Below, in pieces: positions 1-11,337 of a DNA stretch of 64,000 nucleotides (positions within the stretch are counted from its first letter, which is position 1; every line of letters begins with the position of its first letter). The DNA is from Mycobacterium lepraemurium (GTDB taxonomy: Bacteria; Actinomycetota; Actinomycetes; Mycobacteriales; Mycobacteriaceae): assembly GCA_002291465.1 (NCBI GenBank), contig CP021238.1, positions 744,001-808,000 on the forward strand. The letters run 5' to 3'. The translations under genes and the position numbers were made by a program. The notes under the pieces are model-generated. The model saw only the letters and a program-made list of their open reading frames with translations. It did no database searches and was not told the origin of the DNA.

Positions 1-383
1 GAACTGCCCAGCCCGGCCCGGATCGGCAGGAACGGCAACCGGTTCGCCGCGGCCTGTAACCCGCAGCGCAGCATGCCCTCGTCCATTTCGCGGGCCTGGA
101 TCGCCCCGCTGGTCCGCGCCTTGGCGAACCACGGGTCGTAGAACGGCGGCGAGTCCAGCGAGACGAACCCGTAGTAGACGCGCTTGACCTTGCCGGCAGA
201 GCAGAGCAGCCCCAGGTCCGGCCCGCCGTAGGTCACCACGGTCAGGTCGGTGACATCGGTGCGCAGTAGCGCGCGCACGAAGGCCATCGGTTTGCGCCGC
301 GATCCCCAGCCGCCGATGCCGATGGTCATGCCGCTGTGCAGCTGCGCGACGGCCTCGTCCAAAGAGGTGCGTTTGTCGGCCAC
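1..383 (-). CDS. ipdA: IpdA, alpha subunit of ring C/D CoA-transferase-like hydrolase (3'-truncated by window edge)
   Basis: The first 127 residues are present, starting at GTG 381-383; the C-terminus lies beyond base 1. The translation begins MADKRTSLDEAVAQLHSGMT and closely matches IpdA (Rv3551). It has the Gly-rich GIGGWGSRRKPMAFVRALL segment and the VTYGGPDLGLL segment of the CoA-transferase fold. IpdAB hydrolyses the last carbocycle of the steroid (COCHEA-CoA) in cytoplasmic ring C/D degradation, a role known from the family rather than shown here. The start codon overlaps the echA20 stop by one base (TAGTG), so the two genes are translationally coupled and share the KstR2-controlled promoter near 1175. 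Confidence 0.9.
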   Translation of the reverse strand, partial: MADKRTSLDEAVAQLHSGMTIGIGGWGSRRKPMAFVRALLRTDVTDLTVVTYGGPDLGLLCSAGKVKRVYYGFVSLDSPPFYDPWFAKARTSGAIQAREMDEGMLRCGLQAAANRLPFLPIRAGLGS

Positions 384-1138
384 TATTTTTTGCCCTTCTG
401 GGTGCCGGCGAATGTGTCGCGGTGCTCGTCGGATACCCCGGCCAGATTGAGCTCGAATGTAAAGCCTTGCTCCATCCGGTAACTCGAGTTGACCCGCTGC
501 ACGTCGATGAAGTTCAGCGCCTCCTTGGCCGCCCGGATGACCCGGGTGTCCTTGGCGGCGATATCGCGCGCGACCCGCAGCGCCGCGTCATCCAGCTCGC
601 CGCGCGGCACCACCTCGTGCACCGACCCGAAGTGGTGCAGGGTGGCGGCGTCGACGGTGGCGGCGGTGAAGAACAGCCGGCGCATCAGGTGCTGTGGCAC
701 CAGCCGGGATAGGTGGGTGGCGGCGCCGAGCGCGCCCCGCTCCACCTCGGGCAGCCCGAAGGTGGCGTCGTCGGAGGCGACGATGACATCGGAGTTGCCG
801 ACCAGGCCGATGCCGCCGCCGACGCAGAATCCGTTGACCGCCGCGACGACGGGCACCGCGCACTCGTAGACCGCCCGGAACGCGGCGAAGCAGCCGCGGT
901 TGGCGTCGATCAGCGCGGTGAATCCCTCGGTGCGCTGCATCTCCTTGATGTCCACCCCGGCGTTGAAGCCGCGGCCCTCGGCCCGCAGGATCACCACGTG
1001 GGTCTCGGGGTCCTGGCCGGCCGCGGTGACGGTGTCGGCGAGGTCGAACCAGCCGCGCGACGGGATGGCGTTGACGGGCGGGAAGTCGACGGTGACCGCG
1101 ACGATGCCCGGTTCGATGGTTTTGGATGTGATAGGCAA
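383..1138 (-). CDS. echA20: EchA20, crotonase-family ring C/D enzyme
   Basis: This 251-residue crotonase fold protein has the family oxyanion segments LRAEGRGFNAGVDIKEMQ (about 50-67) and VNGFCVGGGIGLVGNSD (about 100-116). It matches EchA20 (Rv3550), which in M. tuberculosis opens the D ring of HIEC-CoA before IpdAB acts. It is the first gene of the leftward echA20-ipdA operon. Its start lies about 30 bases from the KstR2 operator shared with the divergent dehydrogenase gene. Length and motifs are normal. Confidence 0.9.
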   Translation of the reverse strand: MPITSKTIEPGIVAVTVDFPPVNAIPSRGWFDLADTVTAAGQDPETHVVILRAEGRGFNAGVDIKEMQRTEGFTALIDANRGCFAAFRAVYECAVPVVAAVNGFCVGGGIGLVGNSDVIVASDDATFGLPEVERGALGAATHLSRLVPQHLMRRLFFTAATVDAATLHHFGSVHEVVPRGELDDAALRVARDIAAKDTRVIRAAKEALNFIDVQRVNSSYRMEQGFTFELNLAGVSDEHRDTFAGTQKGKK

Positions 1139-1167
1139 GGTGTCACTTCCTTGTGGGGTAACTACCT

Positions 1168-1183
1168 AAGCAAGCACTTGCTT
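1168..1183. promoter_or_regulatory. KstR2 operator between echA20 and the Rv3549c-like gene
   Basis: The sequence AAGCAAGCACTTGCTT has 7-base inverted arms around a 2-base centre. It contains an exact match to the published KstR2 consensus AnCAAGnnCTTGnT at 1169-1182. It lies between divergent starts at 1138 and 1198. A TACGCT hexamer at 1186-1191 lies six bases before the rightward GTG, so the rightward transcript could be leaderless. Confidence 0.93.
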
Positions 1184-1197
1184 GGTACGCTAGCACA

Positions 1198-1995
1198 GTG
1201 ACTCGCGCCGAAGCATGCCCCCCGTTCGCAGAAGCCATCAACCTGGGGCTGACCGGTCGGGTGGTCCTGGTCACCGGCGGAGTTCGCGGGGTCGGCGCCG
1301 GCATCAGCTCGGTTTTCGCCGCCCAGGGCGCCACCGTCGTCACCTGCGCGCGACGGGCGGTCGAGGGGCTGCCGTATGAGTTTCACTCCTGCGACGTCCG
1401 CGACGACGACGCCGTCAAGGCGCTGATCGACACCATCGCCGACCGGCACGGCAGGCTCGACGTCGTGGTCAACAACGCCGGGGGATCGCCCTACGTGCTG
1501 GCCGCGGAATCCAGCGCCAAGTTCAACCGCAAGATCATCGAACTGAATCTCATTGGCGCGCTGTCGGTTTCGCAGTACGCCAACGCTCACATGCAGAAAC
1601 AGGCCGAGGGCGGGTCGATCGTCAACATCTGCAGCCTGTCCGGCCGCCGGCCCTCCCCGGGCACCGGCGCCTACGGGGCGGCCAAGGCCGGCCTGGAAAG
1701 CCTCACCCAGACCCTGGCGGTGGAGTGGGGGCCCAAGGTCCGGGTGAACGCCTGCGTGGTGGGCATGGTGGAGACCGAGCAGTCGGAGCTGTTCTACGGC
1801 GACGCCGACTCCATCGCCGCGATCTCGAAGAACGTGCCCCTGGGCCGGCTGGCCAAGCCGGCCGACATCGGTTGGGCAGCAGCATTTTTAGCCTCCGATG
1901 CGGCCTGCTACATCAGCGGGGCCTCGCTGGAGGTGCACGGCGGCGGTGAGCCGCCGCACTATCTGGCCACCACGAACGCGAGCGCGATCAAGTAG
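1198..1995 (+). CDS. Short-chain dehydrogenase/reductase, Rv3549c type (KstR2 regulon)
   Basis: This 265-residue classical SDR has the nucleotide-binding VTGGVRGVGAGISSVFA (about 24-40), the NNAGG motif and the YGAAK catalytic pair (YxxxK, about 158-162). It matches Rv3549c, which is co-regulated with ring C/D degradation; the exact substrate is not visible. No Shine-Dalgarno precedes GTG 1198. The KstR2 operator is 15 bases upstream and a -10-like TACGCT is at 1186, which suggests a leaderless mRNA beginning at the GTG. An internal start in the first 15 codons cannot be excluded. The next SDR follows after 14 bases. Confidence 0.85.
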   Translation: MTRAEACPPFAEAINLGLTGRVVLVTGGVRGVGAGISSVFAAQGATVVTCARRAVEGLPYEFHSCDVRDDDAVKALIDTIADRHGRLDVVVNNAGGSPYVLAAESSAKFNRKIIELNLIGALSVSQYANAHMQKQAEGGSIVNICSLSGRRPSPGTGAYGAAKAGLESLTQTLAVEWGPKVRVNACVVGMVETEQSELFYGDADSIAAISKNVPLGRLAKPADIGWAAAFLASDAACYISGASLEVHGGGEPPHYLATTNASAIK

Positions 1996-2009
1996 AGGAG
2001 ACAAGGACT

Positions 2010-2915
2010 ATGGGAGTGGTTGACGGCCGCGTCGTCATCGTCACCGGAGCGGGCGGCGGTATCGGTCGCGCGCACGCACTGGCCTTCGCCGCCGAAGGGG
2101 CGCGTGTGGTGGTCAACGACATCGGGGTAGGCCTGGACGGTTCACCGGCCAGCGGCGGCAGCGCCGCCCAGAGCGTGGTGGACGAGATCACCGCCGCCGT
2201 CGGGGAGGCCGTCGCCGACGGATCCAACGTCGCCGACTGGGACCAGGCCGCCGGTCTGATCCAGACCGCCGTCGAAACCTTCGGTGGTCTGGACGTTTTG
2301 GTGAACAACGCCGGCATCGTGCGCGACAGGATGATCGCCAACACCAGCGAGGAGGAGTTCGACGCCGTCATCGCGGTGCACCTCAAGGGGCACTTCGCCA
2401 CCATGCGGCACGCCGCGGCGTACTGGCGGGGGCTGTCCAAGGCGGGCAAGGCCGTCGACGGCCGGATCATCAACACCAGCTCGGGCGCCGGCCTGCAGGG
2501 CAGCGTCGGGCAGGGCAACTACAGCGCCGCCAAGGCCGGTATCGCGACGCTGACGCTGGTCGGCGCGGCGGAGATGGGCCGTTACGGCGTCACCGTCAAC
2601 GCGATCGCGCCCTCAGCCCGCACCCGGATGACCGAGACCGTGTTCGCGGATATGATGGCAACGCAGGACCAAGATTTCGACGCGATGGCCCCGGAAAACG
2701 TGTCGCCCCTGGTGGTTTGGCTGGGCAGTGCGGAAGCCCGCGACGTGACCGGCAAGGTGTTCGAGGTCGAGGGCGGCAAGATCCGGGTCGCCGAGGGCTG
2801 GGCGCACGGCCCGCAGATCGACAAGGGCGCGAGGTGGGCTCCCGCCGAGCTGGGGCCCGTCGTCGCCGACCTGCTCGCCAAGGCCCGCCCGCCGGTCCCG
2901 GTCTACGGCGCCTAA
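2010..2915 (+). CDS. Short-chain dehydrogenase/reductase, Rv3548c type (KstR2 regulon)
   Basis: This 301-residue SDR has VTGAGGGIGRAHALAFAAEG near the N-terminus, NNAGIVRDRM, and YSAAKAG as the catalytic Tyr-x-x-x-Lys. The long C-terminal extension and overall pattern are those of the 17-beta-HSD4/multifunctional-enzyme-type dehydrogenases, as in Rv3548c and Hsd4A. A strong ribosome site (AGGAG at 1996-2000) precedes ATG 2010, 14 bases after the previous gene, so the two SDRs form one operon. Its role in C/D-ring beta-oxidation is inferred from the KstR2 context. Confidence 0.85.
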   Translation: MGVVDGRVVIVTGAGGGIGRAHALAFAAEGARVVVNDIGVGLDGSPASGGSAAQSVVDEITAAVGEAVADGSNVADWDQAAGLIQTAVETFGGLDVLVNNAGIVRDRMIANTSEEEFDAVIAVHLKGHFATMRHAAAYWRGLSKAGKAVDGRIINTSSGAGLQGSVGQGNYSAAKAGIATLTLVGAAEMGRYGVTVNAIAPSARTRMTETVFADMMATQDQDFDAMAPENVSPLVVWLGSAEARDVTGKVFEVEGGKIRVAEGWAHGPQIDKGARWAPAELGPVVADLLAKARPPVPVYGA

Positions 2916-2956
2916 CGCACCGGACGCGCCAGACGCGCCTCGTCGCACCCTCGCCG

Positions 2957-3019
2957 CCGAACGTGCACCCACCGCGATAATTCCGCCGCCAATTTTTCGC
3001 TACCAGTGCACGCTCGGCG
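2957..3019. repeat. Solo type-B palindromic repeat (CCGARCGTGCAC termini)
   Basis: A 63-base element runs from CCGAACGTGCACCCACCGCG to CAGTGCACGCTCGGCG, so both ends are inverted copies of CCGARCGTGCAC. The interior carries GCGATAATT and TTTTTCGC. The same element with small changes occurs at 29574-29632 and, inverted, at 30493-30552, where it brackets a DUF559 gene. Here it stands alone between the convergent 3' ends of the Rv3548c-like and ddn-like genes. It could also act as a bidirectional terminator, though it lacks a clear U-tract. Confidence 0.8.
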
Positions 3020-3048
3020 ACGGCGAGGTGCCTAGTTGCCGATCCGGT

Positions 3049-3498
<450 letters not shown>

Positions 3499-3900
3499 CT
3501 ACTGCCGTCCTCGCGTCTGGATGAAGGGTTGGAAGCGAACCTTGATGTACTGGATTTCGGCTCTGCCGCTTGGGCTTTCGGCCGGAATCAGGAAGGTCTC
3601 GGTGACGTGCGCGGCCAGTCGGCGGCCGCCCAGCGCCGCCTTGGTGAGCACCCGGTAGGATGCGTGCACCCGGTCGCCGTCGATGCGGTAGTCCGGGGTA
3701 GTGGTGTGCGCGGGCAACCGGTACTGCGGACCGCGATTGAGGCTGCGACGCAGGTGATTTCCCGAGAACCTGTTCTTGATTCCCTGCTCGACGCGGGTGC
3801 AGCCGGGCGCGAACGGAACGGCGTCGCCGGCGTGGCTGACCAGGGCGTCGATGTAGGCCTGCGCCGCGGCGATGCGGCTTTCGTCCGAGACGCTCACCAC
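3499..3900 (-). CDS. NTF2/SnoaL-like (DUF8021-type) protein in the fadA5 operon
   Basis: This 133-residue soluble protein has an N-terminal helix (AAQAYIDALVSHAGDAVPFAP), then VRVEQGIKNRFSGNHLRRSL-type text and a C-terminal beta region. That pattern resembles small SnoaL/NTF2-like proteins often annotated DUF8021. It lies 18 bases after fadA5 and just before ddn, so it is very probably co-transcribed under the KstR site at 5091. I know of no equivalent between fadA5 and ddn in M. tuberculosis. A steroid-binding or isomerase-like role is only a guess. Start GTG 3900; the next codon is also GTG. Confidence 0.6.
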   Translation of the reverse strand: MVSVSDESRIAAAQAYIDALVSHAGDAVPFAPGCTRVEQGIKNRFSGNHLRRSLNRGPQYRLPAHTTTPDYRIDGDRVHASYRVLTKAALGGRRLAAHVTETFLIPAESPSGRAEIQYIKVRFQPFIQTRGRQ

Positions 3901-3918
3901 CGAAGCCGGACCGGGGAC

Positions 3919-6489
<2,571 letters not shown>

Positions 6490-6490
6490 T

Positions 6491-7579
6491 ATGGCGTCAG
6501 AAACGACGATGGACTTCGACCTCAGTCCGACACAACAGGCGGTCGCCGACGTCGTCACGTCGGTGCTGGACCGCGAATTGAGTTGGGAGGCACTGGTCGA
6601 CGGGGGTGTGACGGCGCTGACGGTGCCCGAGCGCCTCGGCGGCGACGGGGTGGGTCTGCCCGAGGTCGCCACGGTGCTCACCGAAGTCGGTCGCCGCGGC
6701 GCCATCACGCCGTCGCTGGCCACGTTGGGTTTTGCCGTGCTTCCGTTGCTCGAGCTGGCCTCCAAGGAGCAGCAGGACCGGTTCCTGGCCGGGGTCGCGA
6801 GGGGCGGGGTACTGACGGCCGCGCTCAACGAACCCGGTACCGCGCTGCCGGACCGGCCCGCGACCACCTTCGCCGACGGCCGGTTGTCGGGCACCAAGAT
6901 CGGCGTCGGCTATGCGGCACAAGCGGATTGGATGATCGTCACCGCCGACAGCGCGGTTGTCGTGGTCTCGCCCAAGGCTGACGGCGTCCAGGTGGTGCAG
7001 ACGCCGACCTCGAACGGCTTCGACGAGTACACGGTCAGCTTCACCGGCGTCGCGGTGGCCGATTCCGACGTGCTGGCGGGCGCCACGGCGGCGCGGGTCA
7101 ACCAGCTGGCGCTGGCGGCCGTGGGCGCCTACGCCGACGGGCTGGTCAGCGGGGCGCTGCGGTTGACCGCCGACTACGTGGCCAACCGCAAGCAGTTCGG
7201 CAAGCCGCTGTCCACCTTCCAGACGGTGGCCGCGCAGCTCGCCGAGGTATACATCGCCTCGCGCACCATCGATTTGGTGGCCAAGTCGGTGGTCTGGGGG
7301 CTGTCGGAGGGCCGGGATGTCGATCACGACCTGGGCGTGCTGGGATACTGGGTGGCGTCGCAGGCGCCCCCGGCGATGCAGCTCTGCCACCACCTGCACG
7401 GCGGCATGGGCATGGACATCACCTATCCGATGCATCGGTACTACTCCACGATCAAGGACCTGACCCGGCTGCTGGGCGGGCCGTCGCATCGTCTGGACCT
7501 CGTGGCGATCGCAAGCGCGGCGCAGCCGGGCGCAGCGGGTCGGCACGCAGACGACCTGGTGGGAGCGCAATGTTCATAG
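6491..7579 (+). CDS. fadE28: FadE28 (ChsE1), acyl-CoA dehydrogenase subunit
   Basis: This 362-residue acyl-CoA dehydrogenase-fold protein matches FadE28 (Rv3544c) throughout, including NRKQFGKPLSTFQTVAAQLA and LCHHLHGGMGMDITYPMHRY, both FAD/dimer-interface segments. FadE28 and FadE29 form an alpha2beta2 dehydrogenase acting on the three-carbon side-chain CoA ester. FadE28 lacks the catalytic base and supplies half of the FAD site. ATG 6491 is one base after the cyp125 stop; ATG 6509 (MDFDLSPTQQ) fits homologues equally well. Its 3' end overlaps fadE29 by 10 bases. Confidence 0.93.
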   Translation: MASETTMDFDLSPTQQAVADVVTSVLDRELSWEALVDGGVTALTVPERLGGDGVGLPEVATVLTEVGRRGAITPSLATLGFAVLPLLELASKEQQDRFLAGVARGGVLTAALNEPGTALPDRPATTFADGRLSGTKIGVGYAAQADWMIVTADSAVVVVSPKADGVQVVQTPTSNGFDEYTVSFTGVAVADSDVLAGATAARVNQLALAAVGAYADGLVSGALRLTADYVANRKQFGKPLSTFQTVAAQLAEVYIASRTIDLVAKSVVWGLSEGRDVDHDLGVLGYWVASQAPPAMQLCHHLHGGMGMDITYPMHRYYSTIKDLTRLLGGPSHRLDLVAIASAAQPGAAGRHADDLVGAQCS

Positions 7580-8733
7580 ACCTGACCCCCGAACAGCGTC
7601 AGCTGCAAGCCGAACTGCGGGAATACTTTTCGAACCTGATCTCGTCCGACGAGATGAAGGCGATGGAGCAGGACCGCCACAACGAGGCCTGCCGGGCTGT
7701 GATCCGGCGGATGGGCCGGGACGGCAAGCTCGGGGTGGGCTGGCCAAAGGAGTTCGGCGGCTTGGGCTTCGGCCCGATCGAGCAGTCGATCTTCGTCAAC
7801 GAGGCGCATCGTGCCGACGTGCCGCTGCCCGCGGTGACCCTGCAGACGGTCGGGCCGACGCTGCAACAGTTCGGCAGCGAGATGCAGAAGAAGAAGTTCC
7901 TGCCGGCGATCCTCGCCGGCGAGGTGCACTTCGCGATCGGCTACACCGAGCCGGAGGCCGGCACCGACCTGGCGTCGCTGCGCACCACGGCCGTGCGGCA
8001 GGGCGACGAGTACATCGTCAACGGGCAGAAGATCTTCACCACCGGTGCCCATGACGCCGACTACATCTGGCTGGCCTGTCGCACCGATCCGGAAGCCGTC
8101 AAGTACAAGGGCATTTCGATCCTGATCGTGGACACCAAGGACCCCGGCTATTCGTGGACGCCGATCATCCTGTCCGACGGCGCCCACCACACCAACGCCA
8201 CCTACTACAACGACGTGCGGGTGCCCGCCGACATGCTGGTCGGCGAGGAGAACGGCGGGTGGAAGCTGATCACCACCCAGCTCAACAACGAGCGGGTGAT
8301 GCTAGGCCCGGCCGGCCGTACCGCCGGCATCTACGACCGTGTGCGCGAATGGGCGTCCAAGCCGGGCAGCGACGGGGTCACCCCGATCGACCACGCCGAC
8401 GTCCAGCGGGCGCTCGGTGAGATCTATGCGATGTGGAGGGTCAACGAGCTGCTCAACTGGCAGGTGGCCGCGGCCGGTGAGGACATCAACGTCGCCGACG
8501 CCGCGTCGACGAAAGTCTTTGGCACCGAGCGGATTCAATACATCGGCCGGCTCGCCGAGGAAGTCGTCGGTAAGTACGGCAACCCCGCAGACCCGGAGAC
8601 CGGCGAACTGCTAAGGTGGCTGGACTCGCAAACCAAGCGCAACCTGGTGATCACGTTCGGCGGCGGTGTCAACGAAGTGATGCGCGAGATGATCGCCGCC
8701 GCCGGGCTCAAAGTGCCGAGGGTGCCCCGATGA
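7570..8733 (+). CDS. fadE29: FadE29 (ChsE2), catalytic acyl-CoA dehydrogenase subunit
   Basis: This 387-residue acyl-CoA dehydrogenase begins MFIDLTPEQRQLQAELREYF. It carries FAIGYTEPEAGTDLASLRTTA (121-141), and the predicted catalytic base Glu241 is in QLNNERVMLGP. It matches FadE29 (Rv3543c), the partner of FadE28 in removing the last three side-chain carbons. Coordinates overlap fadE28 by 10 bases and chsH2 by 4 (ATGA), typical of translational coupling for a fixed subunit ratio. No abnormality seen. Confidence 0.95.
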   Translation: MFIDLTPEQRQLQAELREYFSNLISSDEMKAMEQDRHNEACRAVIRRMGRDGKLGVGWPKEFGGLGFGPIEQSIFVNEAHRADVPLPAVTLQTVGPTLQQFGSEMQKKKFLPAILAGEVHFAIGYTEPEAGTDLASLRTTAVRQGDEYIVNGQKIFTTGAHDADYIWLACRTDPEAVKYKGISILIVDTKDPGYSWTPIILSDGAHHTNATYYNDVRVPADMLVGEENGGWKLITTQLNNERVMLGPAGRTAGIYDRVREWASKPGSDGVTPIDHADVQRALGEIYAMWRVNELLNWQVAAAGEDINVADAASTKVFGTERIQYIGRLAEEVVGKYGNPADPETGELLRWLDSQTKRNLVITFGGGVNEVMREMIAAAGLKVPRVPR

Positions 8734-9683
8734 CCGATATCGCCGAAGCCATCGCGGAGATCAAAGCCGCCGGCGGGCCGAAACCGCGCGCCGGGCGCGA
8801 CCCGGTGAATCAGCCGATGATCAACAACTGGGTGGAGGCCATCGGCGACCGCAACCCGATCTATGTCGACGAGGCCGCGGCCCGCGCCGTCGGACACCCC
8901 GGGATCGTGGCCCCGCCGGCCATGATTCAGGTGTGGACCATGTTCGGCCTGGGCGGCGAGCGCCCCAAGGACGACCCCATGGGGCCCATCATGGAGTTGT
9001 TCGACAACGCCGGCTACGTCGGTGTGGTCGCCACCAACTGCGAGCAGACCTACCACCGCTACCTGCGGCCCGGTGATCAGGTCAGCATCACCTCGGAGAT
9101 GGGCGATGTGATCGGGCCCAAGCAGACGGCGCTCGGCGAGGGCTGGTTCATCAACCAGCACATCATCTGGCGGGTCGGCGACGAGGATGTGGCCGAGATG
9201 AATTGGTGCATCCTCAAATTCACGCCCCGCGAATCCGACGCGGCGGTGTCGCCGGTGCCCGACGACCTCGATCCGGCCACCATGATGCGGCCCGCGTCGT
9301 CGCGCGACACCGCCTTCTTCTGGGAGGGTGTCAAGGCGCACGAGCTGCGGATCCAGCGGCGGCCGGACGGCAGCCTGCAGCACCCGCCGGTGCCGGCGGT
9401 GTGGCAGGACAAGACCGCCCCCATCGACTACGTGGTGGCCAGCGGCAAGGGCGCGGTGTACAGCTTCGTGGTGCATCACGCGCCCAAGGTGCCCGGCCGC
9501 ACACTGCCTTTCGTGATCGCACTGGTCGAACTCGCCGAGGGCGTCCGGATGCTGGGCGAGCTGCGCGGCATCGACCCGGCCCGGGTGCGGATCGGGCTGC
9601 CGGTGCGGGCCACCTACCTCGATTTCCCGGCCGACGACAACGGTCCGGAGTGGAGCCTCTACGCCTGGGAGCCTGACGCATGA
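8730..9683 (+). CDS. chsH2: ChsH2, MaoC-like hydratase subunit with C-terminal DUF35 domain
   Basis: This 317-residue protein has an N-terminal hot-dog (MaoC-like) half with PMINNWVEAIGDRNPIYVDE and a C-terminal OB-fold DUF35 half. It matches Rv3542c. ChsH1-ChsH2 hydrates the three-carbon enoyl-CoA, and the DUF35 half binds Ltp2 to form the retro-aldolase that releases propionyl-CoA. ATG 8730 overlaps the fadE29 stop as ATGA. The DUF35 segment here has no Cys-x2-Cys zinc ribbon. Confidence 0.93.
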   Translation: MTDIAEAIAEIKAAGGPKPRAGRDPVNQPMINNWVEAIGDRNPIYVDEAAARAVGHPGIVAPPAMIQVWTMFGLGGERPKDDPMGPIMELFDNAGYVGVVATNCEQTYHRYLRPGDQVSITSEMGDVIGPKQTALGEGWFINQHIIWRVGDEDVAEMNWCILKFTPRESDAAVSPVPDDLDPATMMRPASSRDTAFFWEGVKAHELRIQRRPDGSLQHPPVPAVWQDKTAPIDYVVASGKGAVYSFVVHHAPKVPGRTLPFVIALVELAEGVRMLGELRGIDPARVRIGLPVRATYLDFPADDNGPEWSLYAWEPDA

Positions 9684-10081
9684 GCGCACCCGTCATCGAA
9701 GTCGGCACCACGCTGCCCGAGCTCAAGCTCTACGGCGACCCGACGTTCATCATCTTAACCGCCCTGGCCACCAGGGACTTTCAGGACGTGCACCACGACC
9801 GGGACAAGGCGCAGGCGAAGGGGTCGAAGGACATCTTCGTCAACATCCTCACCGACACCGGCCTGGTGCAGCGCTACGTCACCGATTGGGCCGGGCCGTC
9901 GGCGCTGATCAAGTCGATCGGCCTGCGTCTCGGTGTGCCGTGGTATGCCTACGACACGGTGACGTTCTCCGGCGAGGTGACCGCCGTCCAGGACGGCTTG
10001 GTGACGTTAAAGGTGTTCGGCCGCAACAGCCTTGGCGATCACGTCATCGCGACCGTGACGCTGACGATGGGGGATTCCTGA
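9680..10081 (+). CDS. chsH1: ChsH1, MaoC-like hydratase subunit
   Basis: This 133-residue single hot-dog domain protein matches Rv3541c. The hydratase motif is DFQDVHHDRDKAQAKGSKDIF, carrying the catalytic Asp/His pair (about 34-40). It forms a heterotetramer with ChsH2, in which ChsH1 carries the active-site residues. It overlaps chsH2 by 4 bases (ATGA) and shares one base with ltp2, so translation is coupled across the chsH2-chsH1-ltp2 trio. Confidence 0.94.
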   Translation: MSAPVIEVGTTLPELKLYGDPTFIILTALATRDFQDVHHDRDKAQAKGSKDIFVNILTDTGLVQRYVTDWAGPSALIKSIGLRLGVPWYAYDTVTFSGEVTAVQDGLVTLKVFGRNSLGDHVIATVTLTMGDS

Positions 10082-11250
10082 TGCTTTCGCGCAAGTCGGC
10101 GATCGTCGCCATCGGCGCGACCGACTTTTCGAAGGATGCCGGCCGCAGTGAGCTGCGGCTGGCGGTCGAGGCGGTGCTGGACGCCCTGGACGACGCCGGG
10201 CTTTCGCCGGCGGACGTCGACGGGCTGACCACCTTCACGAGGGACACCAACAACGAGACGGCCGTCGCCCGCGCCGTCGGCATCGGTGACCTGAAGTTCT
10301 TCTCCCAGATCGGTTACGGCGGCGGGGCCGCTTGCGCGACCGTGCAGCAGGCCGCGATCGCGGTGGCCACCGGGGTGGCCGACGTCGTGGTGGCGTACCG
10401 GGCGTTCAACGAGCGCTCGGGCATGCGGTTCGGTCAGGTGCAGACGCGGCTGGCGGGAGATGCTCGCGCGCAGGCGGATTCGACCGCGGCGGACAATTCG
10501 TTCTCCTACCCGCACGGGCTGTCCACGCCGGCCGCGCAGGTCGCCATGATCGCGCGGCGCTACATGCACCTGTCCGGTGCGACCAGCCGGGATTTCGGTG
10601 CGATCTCGGTGGCCGACCGCAAGCACGCGGCCAAGAACCCGAAGGCGTACTTCTACGAGAAGCCGATAACCATTGAGGACCACCAGAATTCGCGGTGGAT
10701 CGCCGAACCGTTGCGGCTGCTGGACTGCTGCCAGGAGACCGACGGGGCGGTGGCGATCGTGGTGACGTCCGTCGAGCGGGCACGCGACCTCAAGCAGCGG
10801 CCGGCGGTCATTGAGGCGGCGGCGCAGGGCTCCAGCCCCGACCAGTACACGATGGTCAGCTACTACCGCTCGGAGCTCGGCCTGCCCGAGATGGGGGTGG
10901 TGGGTCGGCAGCTGTGGCAGCAGTCTGGCCTGAAGCCGACCGACATTCAGACCGCCGTGCTCTACGACCACTTCACGCCCTTCACGCTGATTCAGTTGGA
11001 GGAGTTGGGATTCTGCGGCAAGGGTGAGGCCAAGGACTTCATCGCCGACGGCGCCATCGAGATCGGCGGGCGGCTGCCGATCAACACGCACGGCGGCCAG
11101 CTCGGTGAGGCCTACATCCACGGCATGAACGGTATCGCCGAGGGGGTGCGGCAACTGCGGGGCACCTCGGTGAACCCGGTGCCCGACGTCGAGCACGTGC
11201 TGGTCACAGCGGGCACCGGTGTGCCCACCTCGGGCCTGATCCTGGGCTAG
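10081..11250 (+). CDS. ltp2: Ltp2, thiolase-fold steroid retro-aldolase
   Basis: This 389-residue thiolase-like (SCP-x type) protein matches Ltp2 (Rv3540c). Features include QIGYGGGAACATVQQAAIAV in place of a thiolase Cys nucleophile region, conserved tyrosines in SYYRSELG and VLYDHFTPF, and a C-terminal PINTHGGQLGEAYIHGMNG. With the ChsH2 DUF35 domain it cleaves the 17-hydroxy CoA ester to androstenedione and propionyl-CoA. It ends the cyp125 operon. A palindrome 17 bases after the stop may terminate transcription. Confidence 0.93.
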   Translation: MLSRKSAIVAIGATDFSKDAGRSELRLAVEAVLDALDDAGLSPADVDGLTTFTRDTNNETAVARAVGIGDLKFFSQIGYGGGAACATVQQAAIAVATGVADVVVAYRAFNERSGMRFGQVQTRLAGDARAQADSTAADNSFSYPHGLSTPAAQVAMIARRYMHLSGATSRDFGAISVADRKHAAKNPKAYFYEKPITIEDHQNSRWIAEPLRLLDCCQETDGAVAIVVTSVERARDLKQRPAVIEAAAQGSSPDQYTMVSYYRSELGLPEMGVVGRQLWQQSGLKPTDIQTAVLYDHFTPFTLIQLEELGFCGKGEAKDFIADGAIEIGGRLPINTHGGQLGEAYIHGMNGIAEGVRQLRGTSVNPVPDVEHVLVTAGTGVPTSGLILG

Positions 11251-11266
11251 CGAGACAGCGCTTCGG

Positions 11267-11294
11267 CCGAGCGTGAAATTAACATCACGCTCGA
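11267..11294. repeat. Type-A palindrome, left flank of DUF559 module 1
   Basis: CGAGCGTGA at 11268-11276 pairs with TCACGCTCG at 11285-11293 (9-base stem, 8-base loop). It belongs to the same family as the two palindromes at 12168-12226 on the other side of the DUF559 gene, and shares the CCGAGCGTG terminus of the type-B repeats. It follows the ltp2 stop and may also terminate ltp2 transcription. Confidence 0.75.
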
Positions 11295-11337
11295 CGAGTG
11301 AAGTGACGGTGCGAAGGTCGCGTGCGACGCTGCCGTC

